DNA of 64,000 nucleotides from Vibrio taketomensis. GTDB lineage: Bacteria > Pseudomonadota > Gammaproteobacteria > Enterobacterales > Vibrionaceae. The notes below the pieces were generated by a model. It saw only the letters and a list, made by a program, of their open reading frames with translations. It was not told where the DNA came from and ran no database searches. Positions 1 to 8,635 of this stretch are shown here, piece after piece (position 1 is the first letter of the stretch; each line of letters begins with the position of its first letter). The stretch covers positions 1,612,001-1,676,000 of the forward strand of contig NZ_AP019649.1 in assembly GCF_009938165.1 (NCBI RefSeq), read 5' to 3'. The position numbers and the translations under genes were made by a program.

Positions 1-192
1 CTGTTTCTACCATTTAGTGAACGTTTATCACAAGGGAATGAAGCCTTTGCCGTACGTCTAGATGAAGCCGATAAAAAAGCGTTCTTTGATCAATGGATCG
101 AGAAACGCACTCAAGATGGTTGGTTAAAAGAGCGCTATGAATATTGGTTCTCAACCCTTGATTGGCAAGACCAAGTCGCACAAGGTCAATAG
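1..192 (+). CDS. Amino-acid ABC transporter substrate-binding protein, C-terminal end (partial)
   Basis: An open frame runs in from the window edge and stops at TAG 190-192, giving the last 63 residues of a protein whose start lies outside. The segment is mostly helical and ends in a Trp/Tyr-rich tail (EYWFSTLDWQDQ), as in family 3 periplasmic amino-acid binding proteins. The assignment rests mainly on context: an amino-acid ABC permease gene starts 33 bp downstream on the same strand, and binding-protein genes usually precede their permeases. It would act in the periplasm, delivering substrate to the permease. The visible part is too short to predict the substrate. Confidence 0.55.
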   Translation: MFLPFSERLSQGNEAFAVRLDEADKKAFFDQWIEKRTQDGWLKERYEYWFSTLDWQDQVAQGQ

Positions 193-225
193 CGGCAAAT
201 AGATAGCAATAAATAGGAATTATCA

Positions 226-1125
226 GTGATTAAGCACTCTTCCACGCCAATGATGCCACAAAACCGTATGGCAAAACGTATCAAACCACTAGACATCATC
301 TTACTGGTCATGTGCGCTATGTTTGCATTGTGGATATACCACCGCTCATCTGAAGGGGTTAACTACATTTGGCATTGGCAAGAGACATTCTCATTACTGT
401 TTACTCCTCGAGCGGATGGCGGTCTTCCCTACTTTTTCCAAGGGTTGATCGCTACGATTCGATTAAGCATTTGGGGAATCGTGCTTGCACTCGTTGTTGG
501 TACGTTATTAGGATTGGCGAGATTTTCATCCTCACTATGGTTAAATAAACCAGCCAATGTATTCATTCAACTGGTGCGTAACATTCCCCCATTGGTGTTC
601 GTGTTCATATTTTATTTCTTCATTTCTAACCAACTGATCCCGCTGCTTGGTTTGAGTGAAGTATTGCGTGACTATTCTGGGCAACCTAATGCGATACAGT
701 CTTTTCTATTCGGCCCTGCAAACCTGTGGGAAAACCTACTCTCAGGCGTATTGTGTGTAGGTCTACTCTCTTCGGCTTATGTAGCGGAAGTTGTGCGCTC
801 AGGCCTAAACAGCATCGATGATGGGCAATGGGAAGCGGCAGATTCATTGGGTATGTCGGCTTGGGTCAAATATCGTTACGTTATTGCGCCGCAGGTGCTT
901 AAGGCCATTACTCCTGCGCTTGCTGGACAAACTATTTCCTTAGTCAAAGACACGTCGATTGTCTCACTTATCTCAATTCAAGAAATGACCTTTGTGGGAA
1001 CGGAAATTGCGAATTCATCTGGGTTTATTTTCGAGGTCTGGCTGATTGTTGGCTTTGCGTACTTGGTGCTTTGCTTTGGACTATCACTGTTTTTCCGCCA
1101 TCTTGAAAAGCGTCATCAACGGTAA
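226..1125 (+). CDS. Polar amino-acid ABC transporter permease (HisM/GltK family)
   Basis: A 299-residue inner-membrane permease. There is one N-terminal membrane segment at about residues 22-42, then a block of about five helices from residue 70 on. The cytoplasmic EAA loop that docks to the ATPase is visible as EAADSLGMSAWVKYRYV, followed by the family's P-x3-A-x3-P-x-L pattern and SLVKDTSIVS. The start is GTG at 226, with AGGAA six bases upstream. It follows the binding-protein gene and precedes a strong hairpin terminator, so it is the last gene of its operon; the ATPase and any second permease must lie upstream of the window. It probably imports a polar or charged amino acid. The specificity cannot be read from the sequence. 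Confidence 0.88.
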   Translation: MIKHSSTPMMPQNRMAKRIKPLDIILLVMCAMFALWIYHRSSEGVNYIWHWQETFSLLFTPRADGGLPYFFQGLIATIRLSIWGIVLALVVGTLLGLARFSSSLWLNKPANVFIQLVRNIPPLVFVFIFYFFISNQLIPLLGLSEVLRDYSGQPNAIQSFLFGPANLWENLLSGVLCVGLLSSAYVAEVVRSGLNSIDDGQWEAADSLGMSAWVKYRYVIAPQVLKAITPALAGQTISLVKDTSIVSLISIQEMTFVGTEIANSSGFIFEVWLIVGFAYLVLCFGLSLFFRHLEKRHQR

Positions 1126-1143
1126 AATGATAAGACAAAAAAA

Positions 1144-1169
1144 GGGAGCCGATTGGCTCCCTTCGTTTT
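1144..1169. terminator. Bidirectional rho-independent terminator
   Basis: GGGAGCC and GGCTCCC form a 7-bp stem with a GATT loop. There is a T-rich stretch on the right and an A-run on the left, so it can end both the amino-acid permease operon (+) and the converging TonB operon (-). Confidence 0.85.
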
Positions 1170-2340
1170 AACTGCTTTGTGACTGACTCACTTTGCGTAG
1201 TTGAGACAGATATTTAATCCAGCTTTTTGATTGTGAACTTGGTGTGATATTGTCGGCCTTCTTCGCCTCAATCAATGCTTGTTCATATTGATTAAGTTTG
1301 TAGTAAGCACGAGTTTTCGCGAGTGCGACTTGCTCTTTTCGTCCTTCCACTTTATCCAACACAGCCAATGCTTGCTGATAATACCCTTCCTGCACCATCA
1401 ACTGCGCAACGTTCCAATGGTATTTACCATCAAATTGCGCCGCTTTTTGCCACTGTTTTAGCGCTTTATCCCATTCACGGGCATGCTGCCAGTAACTCGC
1501 TTGCGTCACAATCAAATCAAGGTCGCTATTCGCTCCTTCAAGTTGACTGATTTCAATCGCCGCTCGCTCAGGAATGCGTTGCTGAGCATACAATTGCGCC
1601 AATAACTTACGATCTTGCTGTGATAACTCGACACCTTGCTGCTTAGCAATCGCTAAACTGCTCAATGCGCCTTTGTTGTCATTCACTTGCATTTGCAAGC
1701 CAACGAGTTGCCGCCACCAGTTCACTTTATCCGGTTGCAGTACAATCAGTTTTTCGATTGTCGGGATAGCATCTTTGTAGAGTTTCAGTTGCAGTTGAGC
1801 GCCCAATTTAAGCGACAGAGGTTGAAGCTCATCCTTGGTTTGTAAATAGCGATAGTTATCAACTGCAGGGATCACCGGTTTCCACTCACTCAGCTGGTAA
1901 TGTGCTTGTGCAACTCTCAGCCACAACTCGTCTGTTTTTTGCGTTTCCGGCACTTGTTTCAACAACTGATAATAATGTTGTAGCGCTTGTTTGTACTGTT
2001 GATCGCTCAACAATAAGTCCGCCAACATTTTTTGCGTTGTCCAAGCTTGCTCATCTTGTAACTGCTTAGAGTTCACCGCATCGCTCAACTGCTTTATTGC
2101 AGGTTTTACTTGGCCATCTTGCCAATAAAATACACCGAGCATTCGAGCCACAAACGCCTTGTCATAAGCACGAGATGTTTCAATCGCATTTAATGCACTA
2201 ATTGCCGATTTGAATTGCTCTTCTTGAGCCATTTGATTGGCTTTTTGCACACGAACAGCCGTGTATTGGCTTAGCTCAGCGGCAACAGCAGCAAAAGTAT
2301 TTAAGCTCAATAAGCCGATTAAGAATGTACGTTTAATCAT
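1168..2340 (-). CDS. TPR-repeat periplasmic protein of the TonB2-type cluster
   Basis: A 390-residue protein with a signal peptide (residues 1 to about 21, ending AAVAA). The rest is a series of about 34-residue helical repeats with TPR features, such as the paired A/Y/L positions in YYQQALAVLDKVEGRKEQVA and YYKLNQYEQALIEAKKA. It is the last gene of a six-gene operon and overlaps the tonB stop by 4 bp (ATGA). A TPR protein sits in the same place in the TonB2 loci of other vibrios. It is presumably a periplasmic scaffold that helps the TonB complex or its receptors. The family is clear, but its exact biochemical role is not known to me. Confidence 0.85.
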   Translation of the reverse strand: MIKRTFLIGLLSLNTFAAVAAELSQYTAVRVQKANQMAQEEQFKSAISALNAIETSRAYDKAFVARMLGVFYWQDGQVKPAIKQLSDAVNSKQLQDEQAWTTQKMLADLLLSDQQYKQALQHYYQLLKQVPETQKTDELWLRVAQAHYQLSEWKPVIPAVDNYRYLQTKDELQPLSLKLGAQLQLKLYKDAIPTIEKLIVLQPDKVNWWRQLVGLQMQVNDNKGALSSLAIAKQQGVELSQQDRKLLAQLYAQQRIPERAAIEISQLEGANSDLDLIVTQASYWQHAREWDKALKQWQKAAQFDGKYHWNVAQLMVQEGYYQQALAVLDKVEGRKEQVALAKTRAYYKLNQYEQALIEAKKADNITPSSQSKSWIKYLSQLRKVSQSQSS

Positions 2341-2957
2341 TTTGCTAACTTAAACTCCAATCTCACCGTTTGACCAACTTGGGCAAGTGCAGAACCGTTT
2401 TCTACTTTCGGCTGATATTTCCATTTTTTGAGTGCGCGTACAGCTTCTTTCTCAAACATACGTCTTGGATTGGCATCAAGCACTTCAACATCAATCGGAC
2501 GCCCTGTTGGATCAATGGTAAATTTAAGTACCACATAGCCTTCTGTGCCACGGCGCAATGCTTTAGCAGGATAACGAGGTTCCACACGATACAAAGGCAT
2601 AACCTGTTGGTTAACCCCAAAGTCACCGAATTTAGGCACGTTGATCGCTAAGCCATCAATACCAGTATCCAACCCAAGCGCAGGTTGCAGAGACATTGGC
2701 GACACACTAGCCGTCTCAGCTCGCGCTTGTGATACGTCCATTTGTTCCGGCACTTCTGGTGGCTCTGGTTGTTCAGGAACACTGCGTTGACGTCGCTGAA
2801 CGTCTTGCTCCGCTTCCATCATCACCATATTAAAGCTCACCGATTCGCTTGGCTCTACCGCTCGACGGTGGCCGTTGTCCACCATCCACGCCATAAAGCT
2901 AAACAGCGCAAGCGCTATGGCTCCGGCAATCGGCAAAGAAAGTAAAAGACGAATCAC
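2337..2957 (-). CDS. tonB: TonB2-type energy transducer
   Basis: A 206-residue TonB. There is one N-terminal membrane anchor (residues about 3-26). A Pro/Glu-rich linker follows (PEQPEPPEVPEQ, about 62-73), shorter than that of E. coli TonB. The C-terminal domain (about 120-206) shows the hallmark EPRYPAKA and the WKYQP motif. TonB couples the proton-driven ExbB/ExbD motor to outer-membrane siderophore receptors by binding their TonB box. The start is GTG at 2957, overlapping the exbD stop (TAGTG), so translation is probably coupled. The short length and the partners TtpC and TPR fit a TonB2 or TonB3 system; I cannot tell which of the two. Confidence 0.93.
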   Translation of the reverse strand: MIRLLLSLPIAGAIALALFSFMAWMVDNGHRRAVEPSESVSFNMVMMEAEQDVQRRQRSVPEQPEPPEVPEQMDVSQARAETASVSPMSLQPALGLDTGIDGLAINVPKFGDFGVNQQVMPLYRVEPRYPAKALRRGTEGYVVLKFTIDPTGRPIDVEVLDANPRRMFEKEAVRALKKWKYQPKVENGSALAQVGQTVRLEFKLAK

Positions 2958-3361
2958 TACTTCTTCTCCGCCGCCAATGCGATATTTTTCACTCCTGCAC
3001 CTTTCGCCGCATCCATCACTTTTACGACAGTGCCGCTGTAGGCGTGTTCATCCGCTTGAATCACCAATGAAGCGTCAGGTTTATCCAGCAATAAGTGTTC
3101 TAATGTCGCTTGCACGCGTTCAGCGTCAACAACACGCTTATCAATATAAATATCGTTTGCTGATGTAATCGCGACAAAAATGCCCGCGTCTTTTTGGCTC
3201 ACAACATTTGAAGCTTGTGGTCGATTCACTTCAACACCCGCTTCACGAACAAACGAACTGGTTACGATAAAGAAGATCAGCATGATAAATACAATATCAA
3301 GCATCGAAGTAAGGTCGATTTGCGCCTCTTCTTGTTTATGTTGGCGTCTACCGAGTCTCAT
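2957..3361 (-). CDS. exbD: ExbD-type biopolymer transporter subunit (TonB2 motor)
   Basis: A 134-residue ExbD with a cytoplasmic N-terminus, one membrane helix (about 17-40) and a periplasmic domain. The proton-carrying aspartate is D22, in LTSMLDIVFIML. It forms the TonB motor with ExbB and energises outer-membrane transport. It overlaps exbB by 4 bp (ATGA) and tonB by 1 bp. Length and membrane motif are normal for the family. Confidence 0.94.
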   Translation of the reverse strand: MRLGRRQHKQEEAQIDLTSMLDIVFIMLIFFIVTSSFVREAGVEVNRPQASNVVSQKDAGIFVAITSANDIYIDKRVVDAERVQATLEHLLLDKPDASLVIQADEHAYSGTVVKVMDAAKGAGVKNIALAAEKK

Positions 3362-3921
3362 CGCTGACTCCTTAGTGATTTTTCTAGTTTAATTTCTTTG
3401 AGTTGGCAGGCTTTCGCCAGACGTGCATGAACAAACATACCCGCCAATGCGGCAACCATACCCGCCATTGTTGGCAAGGTCGCTAAGGAAATGCCCGAGG
3501 CCATCAGCTTTGGGTTGCTACTGCCTTGGTTCGCCATGACATCAAACACTGAGATCATGCCCGTCACCGTGCCAAGTAAGCCAAGCATTGGGCAAATCGC
3601 CACTAATACTTTGATCATGTTTAGGTTTTGGTAAAGCGCCATATGCGCTTGTGCAATCCAACTGTCTCGAATCGACAATGCATACCAAGAATGCTGTTCT
3701 TCTCGAGCATGCCATTGACCAATCCATTTGGAGCGCATTTTCGGGTATTGGATAGTGAGGAATAACACTCGCTCGACCACCAATACCCAACAAATAAATA
3801 CCACTGCACCTAACCACCAAAGTACCTGACCGCCCTGCTCCATAAAGCTCTGTAGCGATAGCATCCAGTCGCTCGACTGAAGGCTATGGGGTAACCATGA
3901 TAAGGAAAACAGTGAAGACAT
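3358..3921 (-). CDS. exbB: ExbB-type MotA/TolQ/ExbB proton-channel protein (TonB2 motor)
   Basis: A 187-residue inner-membrane protein with three membrane helices (about 33-55, 107-130, 145-168). The channel signature is CPMLGLLGTVTGMISVF, followed by ASGISLATLPTMAGMVAAL. It is shorter than E. coli ExbB (244), as is usual for the vibrio ExbB2 class. It forms the pentameric channel around ExbD. Its ATG overlaps the ttpC stop (TAATG), which indicates translational coupling. Confidence 0.92.
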   Translation of the reverse strand: MSSLFSLSWLPHSLQSSDWMLSLQSFMEQGGQVLWWLGAVVFICWVLVVERVLFLTIQYPKMRSKWIGQWHAREEQHSWYALSIRDSWIAQAHMALYQNLNMIKVLVAICPMLGLLGTVTGMISVFDVMANQGSSNPKLMASGISLATLPTMAGMVAALAGMFVHARLAKACQLKEIKLEKSLRSQR

Positions 3922-5288
3922 TACGCAGCGTGCTCCACAGCTTTAGGTGGCGCTTGATTTACTACGCTTGCTTTTTCTGCTTGCTCTGCCACCAAACCAA
4001 TACCTTGTTTTTCAAGAATATTGCGAATATTTTCGGCCTGAGAGCTCAATACGTTATGCGCAAGTAGCAGTGGCATCGCCGCCACCAAACCTAATACCGT
4101 TGTCACTAGAGCCATTGAAATACCACCAGCCATTACTTTCGGATCGCCGTTACCAAATTGAGTGATCACTTGGAAGGTTTCAATCATACCGGTTACGGTG
4201 CCCAGCAGACCAAGCATAGGTGCTAAAGCCGCAAGCAATTTCAGCATGGACAAACCACGCTCTAAATGCGCTTGCTCATCAACGACAGCCTCTAATAGGC
4301 GCAATTCTAATGCTTCAACGGTGCGGTTTTGCTCCTTGTTGTACACAGCAAGAATACGACCGAGTGGGTTGTTTCCAGGCTCAGTTGGCGTTTTCAACTG
4401 CGCGCGAATTTTTTGACGAGCAGCCGCTAAACTTACGCCACGCACCAAAGTAATAATCGCACCAACCGCTAACAAGCCAAGAATGATCTGACCAACCACA
4501 CCACCCGCTTGTAAACGATCCATCAAGCTTGGTGTTAGCGCTAACTGTTCTAGCATTACACCGCGAGATGGGTCGACAATCAGCTCGCTCACTTGACCTT
4601 GTTCAATAGACGACAAGCTCGCAGCTGTAGGACCATTTTCTGGTTGCTTAATATAAGCGGTCGCCTCATTACGAGCACCATTCCAAGCCAAATAGCCTTG
4701 TTCGCCAACCAGACCAATTGCGCCTAGGCGCAACGCATCCACTTGAGTTTTCTTGCCTTCACCATCAATCAGAGCAACGTTTACTTTCGCAATGTTATCA
4801 CTCGCTTGAATTTGCTCATCCATCGCTTTCCATAGTGCGGACAATTGCGGCATTGACGGCAGTGTTGTCGCCGCAATAATTTGTTTAATTTGAGCGTTAA
4901 ATGACTGAGCGTCAGCACCTGTTACTGAAAAATCAAGTTCACCTTGAAGCTCTTTAGCATTTTGACGGACAACACCAAATACTTCGCCAAGGCTGCCCGT
5001 TTCTAAACGCAACTGCTCTTCTAATCGAGCAAGCTTATCTTCATTTTGACTAAACGTTTTCGCAAGCTTGTCGTTGTCCGCTTGCAGATTATTGCGCTTC
5101 GCAACCAGTTTCGCTTTGATGCTTTTTAGCTCTTGCTCTGACGCTTTAAAGCCAGACTCACGAACTTTATTATGCTGAGCTTGTTGCTGGTTCTCTTGGC
5201 GAGCTTCGCCAGTAAAATCACTCGAAGCAAAGGTTGGCAGTGACAATGCACTAATGGTTAGCGCCGCCGCGATCAATGTCAGTTTCAT
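3921..5288 (-). CDS. ttpC: TtpC: long MotA/TolQ/ExbB-family protein of the TonB2 system
   Basis: A 455-residue protein with three parts. A signal peptide (residues 1-21) is followed by a periplasmic coiled-coil (about 30-110) with an extended domain to about 255. The C-terminal membrane half (about 260-435) has an ExbB-like channel signature (PMLGLLGTVTGMIETF, then MAGGISMALVTTVLGLVAAM). TtpC is known in vibrios as a fourth inner-membrane component needed for TonB2-dependent iron uptake. It has overlapping start and stop codons with both neighbours (TAATG). The combination of a periplasmic coiled-coil and a channel domain separates it from plain ExbB. Confidence 0.9.
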   Translation of the reverse strand: MKLTLIAAALTISALSLPTFASSDFTGEARQENQQQAQHNKVRESGFKASEQELKSIKAKLVAKRNNLQADNDKLAKTFSQNEDKLARLEEQLRLETGSLGEVFGVVRQNAKELQGELDFSVTGADAQSFNAQIKQIIAATTLPSMPQLSALWKAMDEQIQASDNIAKVNVALIDGEGKKTQVDALRLGAIGLVGEQGYLAWNGARNEATAYIKQPENGPTAASLSSIEQGQVSELIVDPSRGVMLEQLALTPSLMDRLQAGGVVGQIILGLLAVGAIITLVRGVSLAAARQKIRAQLKTPTEPGNNPLGRILAVYNKEQNRTVEALELRLLEAVVDEQAHLERGLSMLKLLAALAPMLGLLGTVTGMIETFQVITQFGNGDPKVMAGGISMALVTTVLGLVAAMPLLLAHNVLSSQAENIRNILEKQGIGLVAEQAEKASVVNQAPPKAVEHAA

Positions 5289-6049
5289 TATTTCACCTCC
5301 GCGATGAGAGACACCGGCAAGGTGATTAAACTTGGCGCGACTTGCTTAGACGCAACCGCAAATGCTTTGTCTAGTTCCGCTTTCATTGAACTATCAACTT
5401 CAATCCAGCGGTTTTGTTTTTTATCCCAAGACCAGAACGTACTGCCGTTTAGACTGCGAGCAACCAGCGCGATACGACCCAGATGCAAAACGTCCGCTTC
5501 ACGGATTTCACCATTAAGATCGATCTGACCTTGATAAATACCGAGCTTAGTGCCGTAGTCCATTTCGATTTGGTACGCTTCTAAGATGCGACGGTATTTT
5601 TCAGCGTCACTCACGTCTGCACGTGGCATTAGCGCTTCTAGTTTGGCAATGCGTTCCTGACGTTGTTCGATTTTGATCGGCGCATCTTGCTTAACAATTT
5701 GCTTTAAGCCATCAATCATTTGATACATCAAAGGCACTACGCCTTGACGGGTGATCTTAATATCTTCAATTTGACTTGAGATACTCGTCATTTCTTCGCC
5801 TTGGTTCGCGACCAAAGCCTTTAAGTGTGCTTGGTACACCTCAAGATTCTTCACTTCTTCTTGCAGTTGTTCAATTTCAGCCTGAAGAGATAGAGCCGCA
5901 TCCGCGCTTTTATCAATACGTTGCTGACTCACAACAGAGCTCGCGTTAGTTTTATTTTGAATCGCTTGAGCACTATCAAGGCTCGAGGCTGATACCGGGC
6001 TTATTGCCGCAGCGACAAACATCGCCAAACTGGTTTTAAATAAGTTCAT
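5288..6049 (-). CDS. DUF3450 periplasmic coiled-coil protein, first gene of the TonB2 operon
   Basis: A 253-residue protein with a signal peptide (residues 1-21, ending SPVSA). A long heptad-rich coiled-coil follows (about 45-90), then a mixed domain with WSWDKKQNRWIEVD near residue 208. It matches the DUF3450 family, which is repeatedly found directly upstream of TtpC/ExbB genes. It is probably a periplasmic partner of TtpC, which also has an N-terminal coiled-coil; that pairing is my inference. It is the first gene of the operon, with a Fur box about 70 bp upstream of its ATG. Its stop overlaps the ttpC start. Confidence 0.85.
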   Translation of the reverse strand: MNLFKTSLAMFVAAAISPVSASSLDSAQAIQNKTNASSVVSQQRIDKSADAALSLQAEIEQLQEEVKNLEVYQAHLKALVANQGEEMTSISSQIEDIKITRQGVVPLMYQMIDGLKQIVKQDAPIKIEQRQERIAKLEALMPRADVSDAEKYRRILEAYQIEMDYGTKLGIYQGQIDLNGEIREADVLHLGRIALVARSLNGSTFWSWDKKQNRWIEVDSSMKAELDKAFAVASKQVAPSLITLPVSLIAEVK

Positions 6050-6118
6050 AATCTTAAAATATTTAATAAATCAACAATCAATAGAGCTTGATTGACGCTT
6101 GAAATCTTAATTTTTGGT

Positions 6119-6133
6119 TGATAAATATTATCA
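6119..6133 (-). promoter_or_regulatory. Fur box upstream of the TonB2 operon
   Basis: TGATAAATATTATCA matches the 7-1-7 Fur consensus TGATAAT-N-ATTATCA at all but one of the 14 defined positions. It lies about 70 bp upstream of the operon's first ATG, where Fur-Fe would block transcription when iron is plentiful. Confidence 0.85.
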
Positions 6134-6196
6134 TTAATATTTAGTGGCGAATAGCTATTGCCATCACTAGTTCACTGGCCAATGTCAGAAACTAGA

Positions 6197-6224
6197 AAAC
6201 ACCGCCCGGTTAAGGGCAGTGTTT
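6197..6224 (-). terminator. Terminator of the siderophore-receptor gene
   Basis: AAACACCGCCC and GGGCAGTGTTT form an 11-position stem with one mismatch and a GGTTAA loop. It lies 22 bp past the receptor stop codon, with T-rich sequence following on the minus strand. Confidence 0.75.
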
Positions 6225-6245
6225 ATCTTAATTTCAGCTATTCAA

Positions 6246-8360
6246 TTAGAACGTTGCATTCACTGAGAACTTGAAGCGACGTTCGCTACCATAATGAACA
6301 TCAGTTACTACGCCTTCAGTAGTGCTACCACCAGTGCCCGCAACGTAATCTGTATCAAATAGGTTTTCAATATTGAAACGGAAATCCCAGTTTACGTAAT
6401 CGCTCTTGATTGAGTGTGATGCACCAGTATCAAAACGAACATAGCTATCTAATTTAACTGTGTTTGCATTGTCTGCCCAACGCTCACCCTCGTAGAATGC
6501 ACCCAAGTTAAATGCGGTGTTTTCTGTCAATGCATAGCGGGTCCACACTGAGCCTGACCATTCTGGTACGTTTGCTGGTGCTTTGTCTTGGTATTTATCA
6601 TGCTTATCAAAATTCGCATCCAAGTACATACCTGACATCATTACGAATAATTTGTCTGATACTTGACCTTGCGCACCCAGCTCAGCACCGATATGACGTT
6701 GGATACCATTTTGAGTTGTGATACCACCCTCAGAGATGCTGATATTACTTTTTTCAATGTCAAACGCAGCAGCAGTTAGTAGTAGGCGACTATCCATCAA
6801 TTCCCACTTAGTACCCACTTCATATTGACGGCTTTCTTCAGGTTTACGCTCAGTAACTGAACCATCATCGTTAACTACATTGTCAACTGGGTTAAAACTT
6901 TCCGAGTAGTTTGCGTAAATACTGCCGTTATCACTTGGATGATAAATGATGCCTGCTTTTGGTGAGAATGACTCACTGTCATTAGCCCCTTTTACTACTT
7001 TATCTGTGCTAGTCGTGCCATCAGCAAAGTACATATCGTAGCGACCACCAACCAATGCCTGCCATTGATCGTTAAACGTCACCAAATCTTGAACGTAGAA
7101 ACCATAGTAATTGTTATCACTTTCGTAAGGTTCTGTCGCGTTATGGTAATCAAGACCCGGATTTACCGGATTTTCTCCCGGATTAACATCAATAACGGTT
7201 TTGTTTTTTACACGAAGTTGGGCGTAGTCATAAAACTGTCCGTTAACACCCAATAGTACCTGGTGATCCACATTCAGTGCAGTGAAGTCACCGTGTAGGT
7301 CTGCGTGGAATGCTTTGGTTTTCCATGTATCGTGACGGTCAAATGGTTTGTTTAGGATATAGCTTCCATCAACGATAGTATTTGCAGTTGGCGTTGGCAT
7401 TGAATCGTAACGATGACGCTTCATTTCTTGAGAGTTAAAGCTCAAGTTAGCACGCCATTGACTACTTAGGTAAAGATCTAAATCTACGCCCCAGTTTTCA
7501 ACATCATTCTCAATAAATGACCAGTTTGCATCTCGAATCGTGTCACGGTCGCCAATGACATTACCGTTTAGATCTAACCACGTACCCGTGTCTAGTGGTG
7601 CTTTGTCGTTGGTTTTTTCATAGTTGAACGACACCAAACCCCAATCAGAAAGGTCTGCTTCAATGACACCGTAACCTAAGAAACGATCACGCTCACGCTC
7701 TTCGCCAGTCGCATATTTACGACTTTCAACCGAGTCTTGCTTTACCATGACTGTACGGCCACGAACTGTACCAGATTCGTTCAATTTACCTGATACATCG
7801 ATATGATGATGCGTACTACCAAGGTCATCAAAGTTAGTACCAAGGTTTACTCGAGGTGCTTCCGTTGGCTTTTTAGAAACCATATTGATCAAACCACCCG
7901 GCGCCGCACGGCCATATAGTAAGCTTGAAGGGCCTTTGATAACTTCGATGCTTTCTAGCGTCTCAATCGGCAGCATGTAATGGGTAAACAGTGAATGACC
8001 ATTGCGTAGGTAACCATTGCTTGACGAAAGTTCAAAGCCACGAAGGTAAAATACTTCACGGTTCCATTTTTGCGTACCTGCACTCACGCTCGCATCATTT
8101 TGTAGCGCTTCGCCTAAAGTAGTTGCCAATTGCTCTTCCAGAACGATTTCTGGGATCACATTAATCGACTGAGCAGTATCAAGCATACTGGTATCTGTGC
8201 GCATCGCACCTGTTGCACTGTCAACTTTGTAGTCATTGAAGCTCTGTGCGTGTACCACAATAGTCTCATCTACTGGCGTTTCTGTATTTTGCGCATTAAC
8301 CGCAGATGTGCTCAGTGCCAATACGACTGCACTGCAAATGGTTGTTACTTTGAAATTCAT
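6246..8360 (-). CDS. TonB-dependent siderophore receptor
   Basis: A 704-residue outer-membrane receptor. The signal peptide (1-23) ends SAVNA. A TonB box (DETIVVHA, about 32-39) is followed by the plug domain (about 55-160), with LEEQLATTLGEALQNDASVS and IEVIKGPSSLLYGRAAPGG. A 22-strand barrel ends in the aromatic residue (SVNATF) needed for outer-membrane insertion. The plug motifs are those of hydroxamate or ferrichrome-type siderophore receptors, but the exact ligand cannot be assigned. AGGAA precedes the ATG. A Fur box lies upstream, and the TonB2-type energiser is encoded next to it, so it is the likely partner of that system. Confidence 0.92.
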   Translation of the reverse strand: MNFKVTTICSAVVLALSTSAVNAQNTETPVDETIVVHAQSFNDYKVDSATGAMRTDTSMLDTAQSINVIPEIVLEEQLATTLGEALQNDASVSAGTQKWNREVFYLRGFELSSSNGYLRNGHSLFTHYMLPIETLESIEVIKGPSSLLYGRAAPGGLINMVSKKPTEAPRVNLGTNFDDLGSTHHHIDVSGKLNESGTVRGRTVMVKQDSVESRKYATGEERERDRFLGYGVIEADLSDWGLVSFNYEKTNDKAPLDTGTWLDLNGNVIGDRDTIRDANWSFIENDVENWGVDLDLYLSSQWRANLSFNSQEMKRHRYDSMPTPTANTIVDGSYILNKPFDRHDTWKTKAFHADLHGDFTALNVDHQVLLGVNGQFYDYAQLRVKNKTVIDVNPGENPVNPGLDYHNATEPYESDNNYYGFYVQDLVTFNDQWQALVGGRYDMYFADGTTSTDKVVKGANDSESFSPKAGIIYHPSDNGSIYANYSESFNPVDNVVNDDGSVTERKPEESRQYEVGTKWELMDSRLLLTAAAFDIEKSNISISEGGITTQNGIQRHIGAELGAQGQVSDKLFVMMSGMYLDANFDKHDKYQDKAPANVPEWSGSVWTRYALTENTAFNLGAFYEGERWADNANTVKLDSYVRFDTGASHSIKSDYVNWDFRFNIENLFDTDYVAGTGGSTTEGVVTDVHYGSERRFKFSVNATF

Positions 8361-8546
8361 TTTAGTTTCCTACTCCTTTTGTCATTAACAATGACTTGGA
8401 ATGCTTACCTTAAATAGAAATGATTTAACGAACCTGAACACTGTTGTGTGGTTCACATCTGTCTAAATCTGTTATTGGAATCTGTATCTTGGTTCTATTT
8501 AGGTTGCAGCCCACTGCCGCTGCTTTATTTCGAAAAGGAATATAAG

Positions 8547-8561
8547 TGATAATTACTATCA
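8547..8561 (-). promoter_or_regulatory. Fur box upstream of the siderophore receptor
   Basis: TGATAATTACTATCA differs at one position from the 7-1-7 Fur consensus, and the bases after it (TTAGC) extend the match. It lies about 190 bp upstream of the receptor ATG, so a long leader or a distal promoter is implied. The 260-bp gap otherwise holds no convincing gene. Confidence 0.78.
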
Positions 8562-8607
8562 TTAGCATTGAATTTACATTCTTTGCATTCGTAAAATTTG
8601 TAAACAT

Positions 8608-8635
8608 AAAAGCACGCTAATTAGCGTGCTTTTTC
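8608..8635 (-). terminator. Terminator palindrome containing the histidine-kinase stop codon
   Basis: AGCACGCTAATTAGCGTGCT (8611-8630) is a perfect 20-bp palindrome with an A-run before it and a T-run after it. The kinase stop codon (TAA on the minus strand, 8621-8623) lies in its centre, so the terminator stem is partly coding sequence. Confidence 0.85.

Noticed and set aside
8425..8607. 60-codon minus-strand frame between receptor and kinase genes
   Set aside because: It overlaps the Fur box and promoter region, has no good ribosome site and an unlikely composition.
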